A stretch of DNA of 64,000 nucleotides from SZUA-430 sp964638635. GTDB lineage: Bacteria > Pseudomonadota > Alphaproteobacteria > Micropepsales > Micropepsaceae. The stretch spans positions 5,914-69,913 of the forward strand of contig CAZXAQ010000012.1 of assembly GCA_964638635.1 (NCBI GenBank), in the 5' to 3' direction. A program made the position numbers and the translations under genes. Under the pieces are notes generated by a model that worked only from the letters and a program-made list of their open reading frames with translations, was not told the DNA's origin and did no database searches. Shown here piece by piece: positions 53,647-62,349 of this stretch (positions within the stretch are counted from its first letter, which is position 1; every line of letters begins with the position of its first letter).

Positions 53647-54516
53647 ATGGCTTCCACCGTCACGCGATTTGCGCCCTCGCCCACCGGATATCTGCACTTG
53701 GGGCACGCGTTTGCGGCGCTTTATGCGGCCGATTTGGCGGCGCGGGCGGGTGGGCGGTTTCTGGTGCGGATCGAGGATACGGACCGCGGCCGAGCGCGGG
53801 CGGAGTTCGAGGCGGCGATCTTTGAGGACCTGGCGTGGTTGGGCCTCGTGTGGGAGCAGCCGGTGCGGCGGCAGTCGGAGTACTTCGACGACTATGCGCG
53901 TGCGCTTCATCAGTTGAAGGCGCTTGGGTGCGCCTATCCGTGTTTTTGTACGCGCAAGGAGATCGAAGCCGAGTTTGCGGCGAGCGTGAACGCGCCGCAT
54001 GGGCCGGATGGTCCGATCTATCCAGGCACGTGTCGGTCGCTTTCAGTGGTGGAGCGCGAACAGCGGCTTGCGCGCGGCGATCAGCATGCTTGGCGGCTTG
54101 ATGTTGCGAAGGCGGTGGCGCTTGCCGGCGCGCCGCTTTCGTTTGAAGAGCTTGGCGGCGGGCCTGGCGACGAACGCGGTGCGATCGCTGTGAAGGCGAA
54201 TTTGTTCGGCGACTTCGTGTTGGCGCGCAAGGATGCGCCGGCGAGTTATCACTTGGCGGTCGTTGTCGATGATGCGTTGCAGGGCGTGACGCTTGTGACG
54301 CGGGGGAACGATCTCTTCGCGGCGGCGCATGTGCACCGGTTGCTGCAGGCGCTGCTCAAGCTGCCGGTGCCGCAGTATTCGCACCATCGCTTGATCTTGG
54401 ACGCGAGCGGTAAGCGGCTCGCCAAGCGCGATCAGGCGACGACGCTGAAACATTTGCGCGCGGACGGTTGGACGTCCGCGCGCGTTCGCGAGGTTTTGGG
54501 GCTTACCAGTCGTTGA
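53647..54516 (+). CDS. gluQ: Glutamyl-Q tRNA(Asp) synthetase
   Basis: 289 residues, the catalytic half of a GluRS without anticodon-binding domain; adds glutamate to queuosine-34 of tRNA-Asp. HIGH-type motif in RFAPSPTGYLHLGHAFAA and KMSKS-type motif in GKRLAKRDQATTL. The zinc ligands CFCTRKEIE and YPGTCR are intact. Start ATG 53647 with AGAGGTGGG upstream. It overlaps the convergent VWA gene by 14 bases. Confidence 0.93.
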   Translation: MASTVTRFAPSPTGYLHLGHAFAALYAADLAARAGGRFLVRIEDTDRGRARAEFEAAIFEDLAWLGLVWEQPVRRQSEYFDDYARALHQLKALGCAYPCFCTRKEIEAEFAASVNAPHGPDGPIYPGTCRSLSVVEREQRLARGDQHAWRLDVAKAVALAGAPLSFEELGGGPGDERGAIAVKANLFGDFVLARKDAPASYHLAVVVDDALQGVTLVTRGNDLFAAAHVHRLLQALLKLPVPQYSHHRLILDASGKRLAKRDQATTLKHLRADGWTSARVREVLGLTSR

Positions 54517-55213
54517 GGCCGACGAAGCGGCGGAACCCGGCCGACTGCGACCAGAACTGCCACTCGCCGTAGAGGCGCTCCGTGTCGCCGGGCGAATTCA
54601 GGCCGCGGCCGATGCCCAAGATCATGAGTTCTTCGCAACCCGGAAACGGGGCCGATTGCGGCGCGGGGAGCGTTGCGGTGCGGCGGGAGAGTTTCGCGAC
54701 CTGCGAATCCTCAACGCCGTCGCTCGCCAGGATGACGTGCACCGGCATGGCGCGGCAGTCGACGTTCCGGGCGATGTTCATCAGGAACGGCACGATGTTT
54801 GTCGAGCCCTGCACCTGCACGCGGCCGTCGCGGACCATTTGCGGCAAGCCGCCAACAACGCCGCCGACAAGGCGAGCGATGTCTTCGGCGCGCGCGGTCT
54901 TCGGCGCGATTACGACATCAAGCGAGAGTTTGTTGTTCGCCGGCGCGTTGTAGGCGCCGAACGAACGCAAGAGTACGCGCGAATGCGGCGAGAGACCCGC
55001 GATCAACGGTTGGACGCGCGCGGCGACGCGGCCCGCGAAACCGTCGTCGCGGACCAGTGGGTTCGAGGCGGACAGATCGATGCCGATCACGATCGTGCGC
55101 GGCGGGTTTGCCGGTCCGTAGTCGGCCATCGCCTTGCCGTTCCAGGCGAGAAGTGCCAAGCCGCCGACGAATGCGAACGCGGGCAACAACAAGAGAGTTC
55201 GTAGGATCGCCAT
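54503..55213 (-). CDS. Membrane-anchored VWA-like protein
   Basis: 236 residues. One N-terminal TM (LRTLLLLPAFAFVGGLALLAW) and a von Willebrand A-like domain with IVIGIDLSASNPLV (D-L-S-A-S MIDAS-like) and HVILASDGVEDSQ. A metal-dependent binding role is inferred. It is preceded by 10 bp by a four-TM protein gene and is probably its partner. AGGGAC precedes the ATG at 55213. Confidence 0.75.
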   Translation of the reverse strand: MAILRTLLLLPAFAFVGGLALLAWNGKAMADYGPANPPRTIVIGIDLSASNPLVRDDGFAGRVAARVQPLIAGLSPHSRVLLRSFGAYNAPANNKLSLDVVIAPKTARAEDIARLVGGVVGGLPQMVRDGRVQVQGSTNIVPFLMNIARNVDCRAMPVHVILASDGVEDSQVAKLSRRTATLPAPQSAPFPGCEELMILGIGRGLNSPGDTERLYGEWQFWSQSAGFRRFVGLNDW

Positions 55214-55223
55214 TGCTTTGTCC

Positions 55224-56279
55224 CTAGACCGCGGCCGACGCGACTTTGCGCGGGCGGTGATCGTCGATGTTCTCGACGTTGTTGTTGCCGGTGTTGAACG
55301 AGAACGTGAGGCTGACCTCATCCGCCGCGTCGTTTGCCTTGCGCAGCAAATAGCCGCGGCGCGAGCTGCCGTAGCGGCCGGCGACGACGCCTTCGGTGTA
55401 GTGGGTGATGAACTCTGCCAGTTTGGCTTGCTTGAAGTCCTCCGCATCGGCGCGCAGATGCTGCAGGTCGAGTTGGGCTTGGCGCAGGTCGTCGCGCACG
55501 CGGTTGCCGCGGACGGCTTCCGAATGGTTGTCGTAGAGTGCGCCGCCGGTGATGCCGGTGAAGCCGCGCATCGCGGAGTGCAACGCCATGGCGCCGATCG
55601 AGGCGACAACGAGGAAGATCGCGCCCAGCGAGAACAGCCAAACGAAGACTTCGTATTTCTTGAGGACTTTGACTTCCGCGGGTATCGCGGCGGCGCGCGG
55701 CGGCTTCACGCCGAGGCCCTTCAAGAAATTGTCCACGGATTGGGCGGAGCTGTTGACGTCGAAGCCGAAGACTTTGGCGCCTTCCGGCAGGCTGTTGTTT
55801 GCCCACAGCAAGCCGATGCCGATCACCATGAAAGCGGTGACGCCAAAGATGAACAGCGAATAGGCGATGCGGCCGCCGTGGCCGATGTGGGTGATCAGAT
55901 AATGAATCGCGAGCGTCGCGAACATGACTTGCAGCGATTTCGCGGCAACCGTCGTCGCCATCGCGGGCGGAACCTCGCCGAATTCGTTGGAAAGCGCGCG
56001 GGTCCAAAATTCGTGAATGATGTTGTAGTCGACGAAAAGTGCGGTCAGGAAGACGCCGACACCAAGCAGAACGCCTAAGCCATGGTGCAGCGTTGCACCG
56101 GGGCCCGACACGCGACGCTTCAAATTCTCATAGCGAAGCAGAAGGCTGTTCTCTGTGTGCGCGCCGAGCCAGTTGCGCAACAGCGTCGTCGTCACTTCGA
56201 CGCCTCGTGAGCCCCAATTGTACGCGCGGCCCGTCGGACTTTGGTTGAGATCGTGCTTTGACGTCCCGAGCTTTGCCAT
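55224..56279 (-). CDS. Multi-TM membrane protein with VWA partner, unknown
   Basis: 351 residues with about four TM segments (GLGVLLGVGVFLTALFVDY; LFIFGVTAFMVIGIGLLWA; FVWLFSLGAIFLVVASIGAMAL, plus a weaker one near VMFATLAIHYLIT), and a soluble C-terminal helical region (DDLRQAQLDLQHLRADAEDF) likely in the cytoplasm. No known family was recognised. It lies directly upstream of the VWA gene, so the two probably form a membrane complex. The long hydrophilic N-terminus is rich in Arg and Ser. Confidence 0.75.
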   Translation of the reverse strand: MAKLGTSKHDLNQSPTGRAYNWGSRGVEVTTTLLRNWLGAHTENSLLLRYENLKRRVSGPGATLHHGLGVLLGVGVFLTALFVDYNIIHEFWTRALSNEFGEVPPAMATTVAAKSLQVMFATLAIHYLITHIGHGGRIAYSLFIFGVTAFMVIGIGLLWANNSLPEGAKVFGFDVNSSAQSVDNFLKGLGVKPPRAAAIPAEVKVLKKYEVFVWLFSLGAIFLVVASIGAMALHSAMRGFTGITGGALYDNHSEAVRGNRVRDDLRQAQLDLQHLRADAEDFKQAKLAEFITHYTEGVVAGRYGSSRRGYLLRKANDAADEVSLTFSFNTGNNNVENIDDHRPRKVASAAV

Positions 56280-56358
56280 TGGTCCTGCCCCTGAAGGAAA
56301 TTTGTTTGTGGCGTGAACACGCCGATGACAAATTCTTCATTGACGGATGAATCAGACA

Positions 56359-56621
56359 AAATTGCGGCAGTATGGTTAGCGTTCGCCTCGCCCTGTCGAA
56401 TTGGCGGTGGATGTTGTCGAGCGGCGCGGGGACACGGCGCACGCGCGCCGCAATACCAGCAAGCAATTTGCTGATCGAATCTCGCGCACGATGTACTCGG
56501 CGCGCACGTAGTTTTGGTGCCCGGAGAGCGGTGGACACGCGAGCCAATTGTGATCAAATTGCGGCAAGATCGTGACGCAATTTGAGCGGCGCCGCGCAAG
56601 GTCTCACCGACGGCGCAATTT
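56359..56621 (+). promoter_or_regulatory. Repeated CAAATTGC/GCAATTTG sites upstream of the AbgT gene
   Basis: AAATTGC occurs at 56359 and 56556, its inverse GCAATTT at 56577 and 56615. Copies two and three form a perfect inverted repeat CAAATTGC-14-GCAATTTG (56555-56584), and copy four touches the ribosome site TGGAG. This is the most notable content of the 353-bp gap 56280-56632; nothing gene-like was seen there. Confidence 0.5.
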
Positions 56622-56632
56622 GGAGATGATGG

Positions 56633-58174
56633 ATGAGTAATGCGGCGGAAGTTAGGCCGAGCCGGTTGTTGCGTGCGCTGAACGCGGTCGAACGGGTCGG
56701 CAACAAGCTGCCGGATCCGGTCTCGCTCTTCATCATCTCGATCCTGTTCGTGATGGTGTTGTCGGCGCTGATCGAAGGCTCCACCGCGGTGAATCCGGCG
56801 ACGGGCCAACCGGTCGTCGCCGTCAGCCTGCTCGACGCCGCGCAGATCCGGAAGCTGTTTGTGGAACTGCCACAGACACTGACGAGCTTTCCACCGCTTG
56901 GGATTGTGCTTGTGGTGATCATCGGGTCGGGCCTTGCGGAGCGTGCCGGGTTCTTTGCGGCGGCGCTGAAGGGGCTGGTGCGCGCCGTGCCGCGGCCGCT
57001 GCTCACACTGACGATCGTGTTTGCGGGCGTGCAGGCGAACATTGCGTCGGACGCCGGTTATGTCGTCTTGATTCCTTTGGCGGCCATTGTGTTCGCGTCG
57101 GTGGGGCGCCATCCGGTGGCCGGGCTCTCAGCCGCCTTTGCTGGCGTTGCCGGCGGCTTTGCGGCGAACTTTGCGATCACGCCGGGCGACGGCATCTTGT
57201 CCGGCATGACGCAGGCCGCCGCGGCGCTAATCGACAAGAGCTACAAGGTCGAGATCACCGCGAACTGGTATTTCTTGTCGGCGCTGGTGCCGGTTTACAC
57301 GATCGTCGGCACGCTCGTTTGCGAGCGCATCGTGGAGCCCCGGCTAAATGCCGGACAGCCCTGGACGCCGGTTGCGCCGCCGCCGACCGATGCGAACCAA
57401 GACGCGCGCGAAACGCGGGGCCTACGGTTTGCGGGGATCGGGTTCTTGATCGTTGTGGGGCTGGTGACTTGGCTCGCCTGGGCGCCCGGCGCGCCGCTCC
57501 GCGGTGACAACGGTTCGTTCGAGCCGCTGTTCAAGTCGATGGTCGCGATCATGTTCCTGGTCTTCCTTGCCTGCGGGCTCGGTTATGGGATCGGGGCGGG
57601 ATCGATCAAGTCCGACAAGGATGCGGTTGCGCTCGCGACGAAGGGGGTTAGCGACATCAACGCTTATCTCGTGCTCGTGTTTTTTGCGGCGACGTTCGTG
57701 GCGCTGTTCACCTGGTCGAACATGGGAACTTTGCTCGCGATCGGCGGGGCGGACGGGTTAAAGGCGATTGGCGCGCATGAAGCGCCGGTGGTGCTGCTAT
57801 TCGGCGTGATCCTGCTCGCGATGGCGTGCGATCTCCTGATCGGCAGCGCGTCGGCGAAGTGGGCGATCCTCTCACCGATCCTGGTGCCGATGTTCATGCT
57901 GCTCGGCATCGCGCCCGAGGCGACGCAAGCGGCCTATCGCGTCGGCGATTCCACGACGAACATGATCACGCCGTTCATGGCCTACTTCCCGCTGATCCTG
58001 GTGATGGCGCGCAAGTACATGCCAGACTATGGGATCGGGTCGATGGTGGCGCTGATGCTGCCCTATACCGTCGCGTTCTTCCTGGCGTCGGGCGGGTTCT
58101 TTGTTCTGTGGTATTCACTCGGGCTGCCGTTCGGGCCGGGGGTCGAGGCTGTGTACGTGCCGGGGGCAACGTAG
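56633..58174 (+). CDS. AbgT-family transporter
   Basis: 513 residues with about 11 TM segments. Family landmarks: NKLPDPVSLFIISILF at the start, GFAANFAITPGDGILSGMTQAA, IGSASAKWAILSPILVPMF, and VGDSTTNMITPFMAYFPLI. AbgT proteins import p-aminobenzoyl-glutamate, or export sulfonamides in some species. No folate or peptidase genes are adjacent, so direction and substrate are open. TGGAG gives a ribosome site seven bases upstream. Confidence 0.9.
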   Translation: MSNAAEVRPSRLLRALNAVERVGNKLPDPVSLFIISILFVMVLSALIEGSTAVNPATGQPVVAVSLLDAAQIRKLFVELPQTLTSFPPLGIVLVVIIGSGLAERAGFFAAALKGLVRAVPRPLLTLTIVFAGVQANIASDAGYVVLIPLAAIVFASVGRHPVAGLSAAFAGVAGGFAANFAITPGDGILSGMTQAAAALIDKSYKVEITANWYFLSALVPVYTIVGTLVCERIVEPRLNAGQPWTPVAPPPTDANQDARETRGLRFAGIGFLIVVGLVTWLAWAPGAPLRGDNGSFEPLFKSMVAIMFLVFLACGLGYGIGAGSIKSDKDAVALATKGVSDINAYLVLVFFAATFVALFTWSNMGTLLAIGGADGLKAIGAHEAPVVLLFGVILLAMACDLLIGSASAKWAILSPILVPMFMLLGIAPEATQAAYRVGDSTTNMITPFMAYFPLILVMARKYMPDYGIGSMVALMLPYTVAFFLASGGFFVLWYSLGLPFGPGVEAVYVPGAT

Positions 58175-58191
58175 ATCATCGCTTAACCGCA

Positions 58192-58223
58192 CCCGAAGCA
58201 CAGCTCCATTCTCGTGCTTCGGG
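58192..58223 (+). terminator. Hairpin after the AbgT gene
   Basis: Perfect 10-bp stem CCCGAAGCAC / GTGCTTCGGG with a 12-nt loop, 17 bp after the AbgT stop. No T-run follows, so it may stall or stabilise rather than terminate. Confidence 0.5.
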
Positions 58224-58267
58224 CACTAGTGGGTTACGACCGGACGGATGAGCTATTCCACTCTCTG

Positions 58268-58984
58268 CTATTGTGTCTTGCGCGTGATCACGCCGGGTAG
58301 CGACAAGTTGCCGGACGCCACTTTGTAAGTGCCGGTCACGCAGAGCAGCGGCGCTTTCGTTTCGCGGTGAACTTGCAGCTTCGCGGCGACGGCATCGAAG
58401 TTGACGCTTTCAGCGCCCTGTACCGGCACGGTGATTTTCACCGTGCGGCCCTTGGTCAACGGGCTCATGCCGGGGCTGTCGAGCGCGATCGGTAGGCCCG
58501 GTGCGGTTGAGGGCAATACATCCTGGCCCGGCGAGACGTCACGGACTTTGAGACCGCCGGTGCAGCCTTTGTCTTCCGCGAGGACGACCCAATGCGAGTG
58601 CCATCCGGCGCCGTCATTCGCCGGGTTGCCGTCGCCGTTTTCGTCGAACAGCGGCGTATCGTCGAAGTCGGGGTGCGCGGTGATCGCGAGCGCAAGAATG
58701 CCCGATGCTTTCGCGAAACCAGCTGCGGATGGATCAAGTTTCGTCGGCCACACATAAGCGTCGACCTTCGCGCCGGCGAGTTTGCCAGTGCGCTTCGGCT
58801 TCAGCTTACCCGCCTTGCCGGTGACTTCCATGATGAACGTGGCGAGGCGGCCGTCGGTCGTCGCGCTGGCGTGAACGATATCGAAGGGTGCTGGAACTTT
58901 CGGATCGCGCTTGGCGTCAATGTCGTGGGCGGAGGCTGCAAGCGGGACCAGGGCGAGGATGGTTGCGAGCGCGGGAAGGCGCAT
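58268..58984 (-). CDS. Secreted protein, unknown
   Basis: 238 residues. Signal peptide (LPALATILALVPLAASA), then a domain with YVWPTKLDPSAAGFAKASG, HPDFDDTPLFDENGDGN and GWHSHWVVL, plus two Cys (DKGCTGG, PLLCVTG). The His and acidic residues of these segments could bind metal. I do not recognise a named family. It is divergent from the MarR regulator gene across an 87-bp region with two operators, so it is the likely target. Confidence 0.75.
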   Translation of the reverse strand: MRLPALATILALVPLAASAHDIDAKRDPKVPAPFDIVHASATTDGRLATFIMEVTGKAGKLKPKRTGKLAGAKVDAYVWPTKLDPSAAGFAKASGILALAITAHPDFDDTPLFDENGDGNPANDGAGWHSHWVVLAEDKGCTGGLKVRDVSPGQDVLPSTAPGLPIALDSPGMSPLTKGRTVKITVPVQGAESVNFDAVAAKLQVHRETKAPLLCVTGTYKVASGNLSLPGVITRKTQ

Positions 58985-59011
58985 GGGAGCAATCCTTATG
59001 TTGCGTCGATG

Positions 59012-59026
59012 ATAGCGACTAGCTAC
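59012..59026. promoter_or_regulatory. Half-matched second MarR operator
   Basis: ATAGCGACTAGCTAC matches the perfect operator at 59056-59070 in the left arm and five of seven bases in the right arm. It sits 27 bp upstream of the secreted-protein ATG. Confidence 0.55.
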
Positions 59027-59055
59027 CTTTTGACCCTGAGCCATGTCAACAACCG

Positions 59056-59070
59056 ATAGCGAGTCGCTAT
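59056..59070. promoter_or_regulatory. Perfect MarR-type operator over the regulator start
   Basis: ATAGCGA-G-TCGCTAT is a perfect 15-bp palindrome ending one base before the MarR ATG (59072), where a ribosome site would normally lie. It strongly suggests autorepression. Confidence 0.75.
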
Positions 59071-59071
59071 T

Positions 59072-59644
59072 ATGAGAGTCCCTTCCGTCGCGCTTGAGAC
59101 CGCGCATTTGATCGACCGGTTGGACCGGCTGGCGCGTGCACGCGAGGTCGCGGGCGGGCTCAACCCTGCGCAATGGGAGGCCTTGCGTTTCATCGCGCGC
59201 GCAAACCGGTTTTCACGCACGCCAGCCGCGCTCGCGGAATATGTGGGTTCCACGCGCGGGACGGTGTCACAGACATTGATCGCGCTGGAGCAAAAGAGAC
59301 ACGTGACGCGACGGCCGAGCACACGGGACGGACGCTCAATCGAACTTGAACTCACCGCCACCGGGCAGCGCATGCTCAGGGACGATCCGATTCTTCTACT
59401 CGCCGCCGATCTCGCGCAGGTCGATGCCGCTCGGCTTAGTGCGGTTGCGGAGACGTTGCGCGGCGCGCTGCACAGTCTGATCACGCGCAACGGCGGGCGC
59501 GCGTTCGGCGCCTGCTTCACGTGCCGGCATTTTCGCAGAAACGAGAACGCCGCCACGCGGACGCCCCATCATTGTGCTCTGTTGGACGAACCGTTGTCGG
59601 AATCCGACAGCGTGGCGATCTGCGTGGAGCAAGAGTCGGCCTAG
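59072..59644 (+). CDS. MarR-family regulator with Cys-rich C-terminus
   Basis: 190 residues. The winged helix covers about residues 10-140 (LNPAQWEALRFIARAN; SRTPAALAEYVGSTRGTVSQTLIALEQKRHVTRRP). After the normal end, an extra tail carries CFTCRHF, HHCALLDEPLSESDSVAICVEQ: four Cys with adjacent His, a possible metal or Fe-S site. This tail would make it a redox or metal sensor. No ribosome site fits before the ATG, since the operator fills that place. It is convergent with ecm and overlaps its end by four bases. Confidence 0.85.
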   Translation: MRVPSVALETAHLIDRLDRLARAREVAGGLNPAQWEALRFIARANRFSRTPAALAEYVGSTRGTVSQTLIALEQKRHVTRRPSTRDGRSIELELTATGQRMLRDDPILLLAADLAQVDAARLSAVAETLRGALHSLITRNGGRAFGACFTCRHFRRNENAATRTPHHCALLDEPLSESDSVAICVEQESA

Positions 59645-61593
59645 CGGGCGACGATCGCCAGCATATCACCCATGATCGTGTTCAGGTCGAAGTCTTTGGG
59701 CGTGTAGATGCGGGCGACGCCCATGGCCTTCAGGTCGGCTTCGTCTTCGCGGGGGACGATGCCGCCGAGGATGACGGGGGTGTTCGTGATGCCGGCCGCT
59801 TTCAGTTCGCGCATGACCTCGGCGACGAGTTCTTTGTGGCTGCCGGAGAGGATCGAGAGGCCGATGACGTGGGGCTTCTTTTCCTTCGCCGCCTTGGCGA
59901 TTTCGGCGGGCGTTAGGCGGATGCCATCGTAGGCGACGGCGAAGCCGCAATCGCGAGCGCGGTAGGCGATTTGTTCGGCGCCGTTCGAGTGGCCGTCGAG
60001 GCCGGGCTTGGCCACCAGCAATGCGGGGGCACGGCCGAGGCGGGCTGCAACGGCTTTTGCCTTTTCGCGCAAAGCGCCGATCGCTTCGTCGTTCGAGAGG
60101 CGTGGGGATGCGGCGACGCCGGTGGGCGCGCGGAATTCGCCAAAGGCTTGGCGGAGGGTGCCGGCCCATTCGCCTGTGGTGACGCCGGCTTTGGCGCAGG
60201 CGATCGAGGGTTCCATAATGTTGCGGCCGTCGGTGGCGGCTTGGCGCAAGGACTCGAGCGTGGCGGCGACCGCTTTCGCGTCGCGTTGTTTGCGCCAGGC
60301 TTGGAGGCGTTCGATCTGGTCGCGTTCGGCGGAGGCGTCGACGGTGACGACGGACGACGAGCCGCCGCTCAAGCCAGGCTGCGCGGTCTCTTTGTAGGCG
60401 TTGACGCCGACGACGGTTTGGTCGCCGGATTCGATTGCGGCGACGCGCGCGGCGTTCGATTCGACGAGGCGCTCTTTGATGTAGCCGGTTTCGACCGCTT
60501 TGATCGCGCCACCCATCTGGTCGATGTGGGCGAGTTCGGCAAGGGCTTCGCGCTTCAAGTCGTCGACCTTGGCTTCGATCACGGGGGAGCCGTCGAAGAG
60601 GTCGCCGTATTCGAGGAGATCGGTTTCGAGCGCCAGAATTTGCTGGGCGCGGAGCGACCATTGCTGGTCCCAGGGGCGCGGCAGGCCGAGCGCTTCGTTC
60701 CAGGCGGGGAGTTGCACGGAGCGGGCGCGGGCGTTCTTCGAGAGTGTCACCGCGAGCATTTCTAGCAGGATACGGTAGACGTTGTTTTCCGGCTGCTGTT
60801 CGGTCAGGCCCAGCGAGTTCACTTGCACGCCATAGCGGAACAGCAGGTCTTTCTCGTTCGTGACGCCATAGCGTTTGCGGCCGATCTCGTCCCAGAGTTC
60901 GGCGAAGGCGCGCATCTTGCACACCTCGGTCACGAAGCGGATGCCGGCGTTGACGAAGAACGAGATGCGGCCGAAGACGCGGCCGAGGTCGGCGTCGGGG
61001 ACTTGGCCGGTTTTCTTCACTTCATCGAGGATGGCGGTCGCGGCAGCGAGTGCGTAGGCGAGTTCCTGCACCGGTGTCGCGCCCGCTTCTTGCAGGTGAT
61101 ACGAGCAGACGTTGACTGGGTTCCACTTCGGCAGTTCGCGGTAGGTGAAGGCGATCGTGTCGGCGGTCAGTTTCAGGGACGGCTTCGGCGGATAGATGTA
61201 CGTGCCGCGCGAGAGGTATTCTTTGATGATGTCGTTCTGGGTCGTGCCTTGCAAATCTTTGCGCGATACGCCTTGCTCGTCGGCGACGGCGATATAGAGC
61301 GCGAGCAGCCAGGGGGCAGTCGCGTTGATCGTCATCGACGTGTTCATGGTGCCGAGCGGGATCGCGTCGAACAATGCACGCATGTCGCCCAGGTGCGCGA
61401 CGGGCACGCCGACCTTACCGACCTCGCCCTTCGCCTTCGGATCATCGCTGTCGTAGCCGGTCTGGGTCGGCAAATCGAAGGCGACGGACAAGCCCGTTTG
61501 GCCGCGCGAGAGGTTTTGTCGATAGAGCGCGTTCGAGGCCTTCGCGGTCGAATGGCCCGCGTAGGTTCGGAAAATCCAAGGTTTGTCGCGCAT
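59641..61593 (-). CDS. ecm: Ethylmalonyl-CoA mutase
   Basis: 650 residues, B12-dependent mutase that turns (2R)-ethylmalonyl-CoA into methylsuccinyl-CoA in the ethylmalonyl-CoA pathway of acetate assimilation. It starts MRDKPWIFRTYAGHSTAKAS, typical of Ecm/MeaA rather than methylmalonyl-CoA mutase, and carries VCSYHLQEAGATPVQELAYA. The C-terminal cobalamin motif is KPGLDGHSNGAEQIA (DxHxxG). With the ccr start 2.1 kb away this marks the pathway. Confidence 0.92.
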   Translation of the reverse strand: MRDKPWIFRTYAGHSTAKASNALYRQNLSRGQTGLSVAFDLPTQTGYDSDDPKAKGEVGKVGVPVAHLGDMRALFDAIPLGTMNTSMTINATAPWLLALYIAVADEQGVSRKDLQGTTQNDIIKEYLSRGTYIYPPKPSLKLTADTIAFTYRELPKWNPVNVCSYHLQEAGATPVQELAYALAAATAILDEVKKTGQVPDADLGRVFGRISFFVNAGIRFVTEVCKMRAFAELWDEIGRKRYGVTNEKDLLFRYGVQVNSLGLTEQQPENNVYRILLEMLAVTLSKNARARSVQLPAWNEALGLPRPWDQQWSLRAQQILALETDLLEYGDLFDGSPVIEAKVDDLKREALAELAHIDQMGGAIKAVETGYIKERLVESNAARVAAIESGDQTVVGVNAYKETAQPGLSGGSSSVVTVDASAERDQIERLQAWRKQRDAKAVAATLESLRQAATDGRNIMEPSIACAKAGVTTGEWAGTLRQAFGEFRAPTGVAASPRLSNDEAIGALREKAKAVAARLGRAPALLVAKPGLDGHSNGAEQIAYRARDCGFAVAYDGIRLTPAEIAKAAKEKKPHVIGLSILSGSHKELVAEVMRELKAAGITNTPVILGGIVPREDEADLKAMGVARIYTPKDFDLNTIMGDMLAIVAR

Positions 61594-61636
61594 TAGCCTC
61601 GCCCTCGCTGCGGTGCAGCATTGGCGATTTATCAGG

Positions 61637-61828
61637 TTTCACGCCAAGACGCCAAGGCGCAAGGACGAAGAATTTCTCACGCGATGACACGATGGGACGA
61701 TGAAGCGCGCGCTCTTCGGCGCGTGGCGCCAGTGGAGCGTTCAACTGCGCCTGCGGCGCAAAGGGTGCTCACACCATCGTTTCATCGTGGCGTCGTGTGA
61801 GCATTCTTCTTGGCGGTTTGGCGCGAAA
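61637..61828. mobile_element. Nested inverted-repeat element without gene
   Basis: Outer arms: TTTCACGCCAAGACGCCAAGG (from 61637) with the inverse at 61804-61828. Inner arms: 61676-61704 and 61775-61801 (CTCACGCGATGACACGATG core, about 22 of 27 matched). The arms consist of eight- to nine-base CGCCAAGG- and ACGATG-type units. This is the same nested design as 51721-52050, and it fills the 237-bp gap between ecm and the rhodanese-like gene. Confidence 0.6.
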
Positions 61829-61830
61829 CG

Positions 61831-62349
61831 TCAGCTCCCGCGGACCCAGTGGACCTTGGGGTCGTTGAAGTTCACCACGTCGCCAAGTTCGTAGACGTTC
61901 TTGTAGCCGTAGCCGTAGAGGTTGATGAAGGTTTGGATGTTGAGCGCGAGTTGGACGCGTTTCAGCACGACGGGCGGGGCGTTGTTTTCGAAGTTGTTGT
62001 TGCAATAGATCAGGATGCGCGTGTTCGGGTCGCGGATCGCGGCGGCGAGCGCGGGCGCGGTGAAGTCGGTCAGGCTCAGGTTGATCGCACCCGCGATGTG
62101 GCCTTGGGCGTAGGCGTCGGCGGAACGGGCGTCGAGGATGATCGTATTCGGTTCGCGCGCCATCGCCTGGAATTGCTGGAAGTTGACGAGGCGGTTGGCG
62201 CGATAGGTGTAGACTTCTTGCGAGAGATTGTTGAAGCCAGCGAAGTCGACTTGGCCACCGGTCGTCGCTTGCGGTTTCGGCGCGGCGATCGCGATGGTCA
62301 TGAAGCCGGCGCTCAGCACGGCGACCGACAGCATGGCAATGCGTTTCAT
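61831..62349 (-). CDS. Periplasmic rhodanese-like protein
   Basis: 172 residues. Signal peptide (LSVAVLSAGFMTIAIA) then one rhodanese domain: TIILDARSADAYAQGHIAGAINLS, and active-site Cys in ILIYCNNNFENN. The loop after Cys lacks the usual Gly-x-Arg, as in a subgroup of secreted rhodanese-fold proteins, so sulfur transferase activity is uncertain. GAGAGGG precedes the ATG. Confidence 0.82.
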   Translation of the reverse strand: MKRIAMLSVAVLSAGFMTIAIAAPKPQATTGGQVDFAGFNNLSQEVYTYRANRLVNFQQFQAMAREPNTIILDARSADAYAQGHIAGAINLSLTDFTAPALAAAIRDPNTRILIYCNNNFENNAPPVVLKRVQLALNIQTFINLYGYGYKNVYELGDVVNFNDPKVHWVRGS

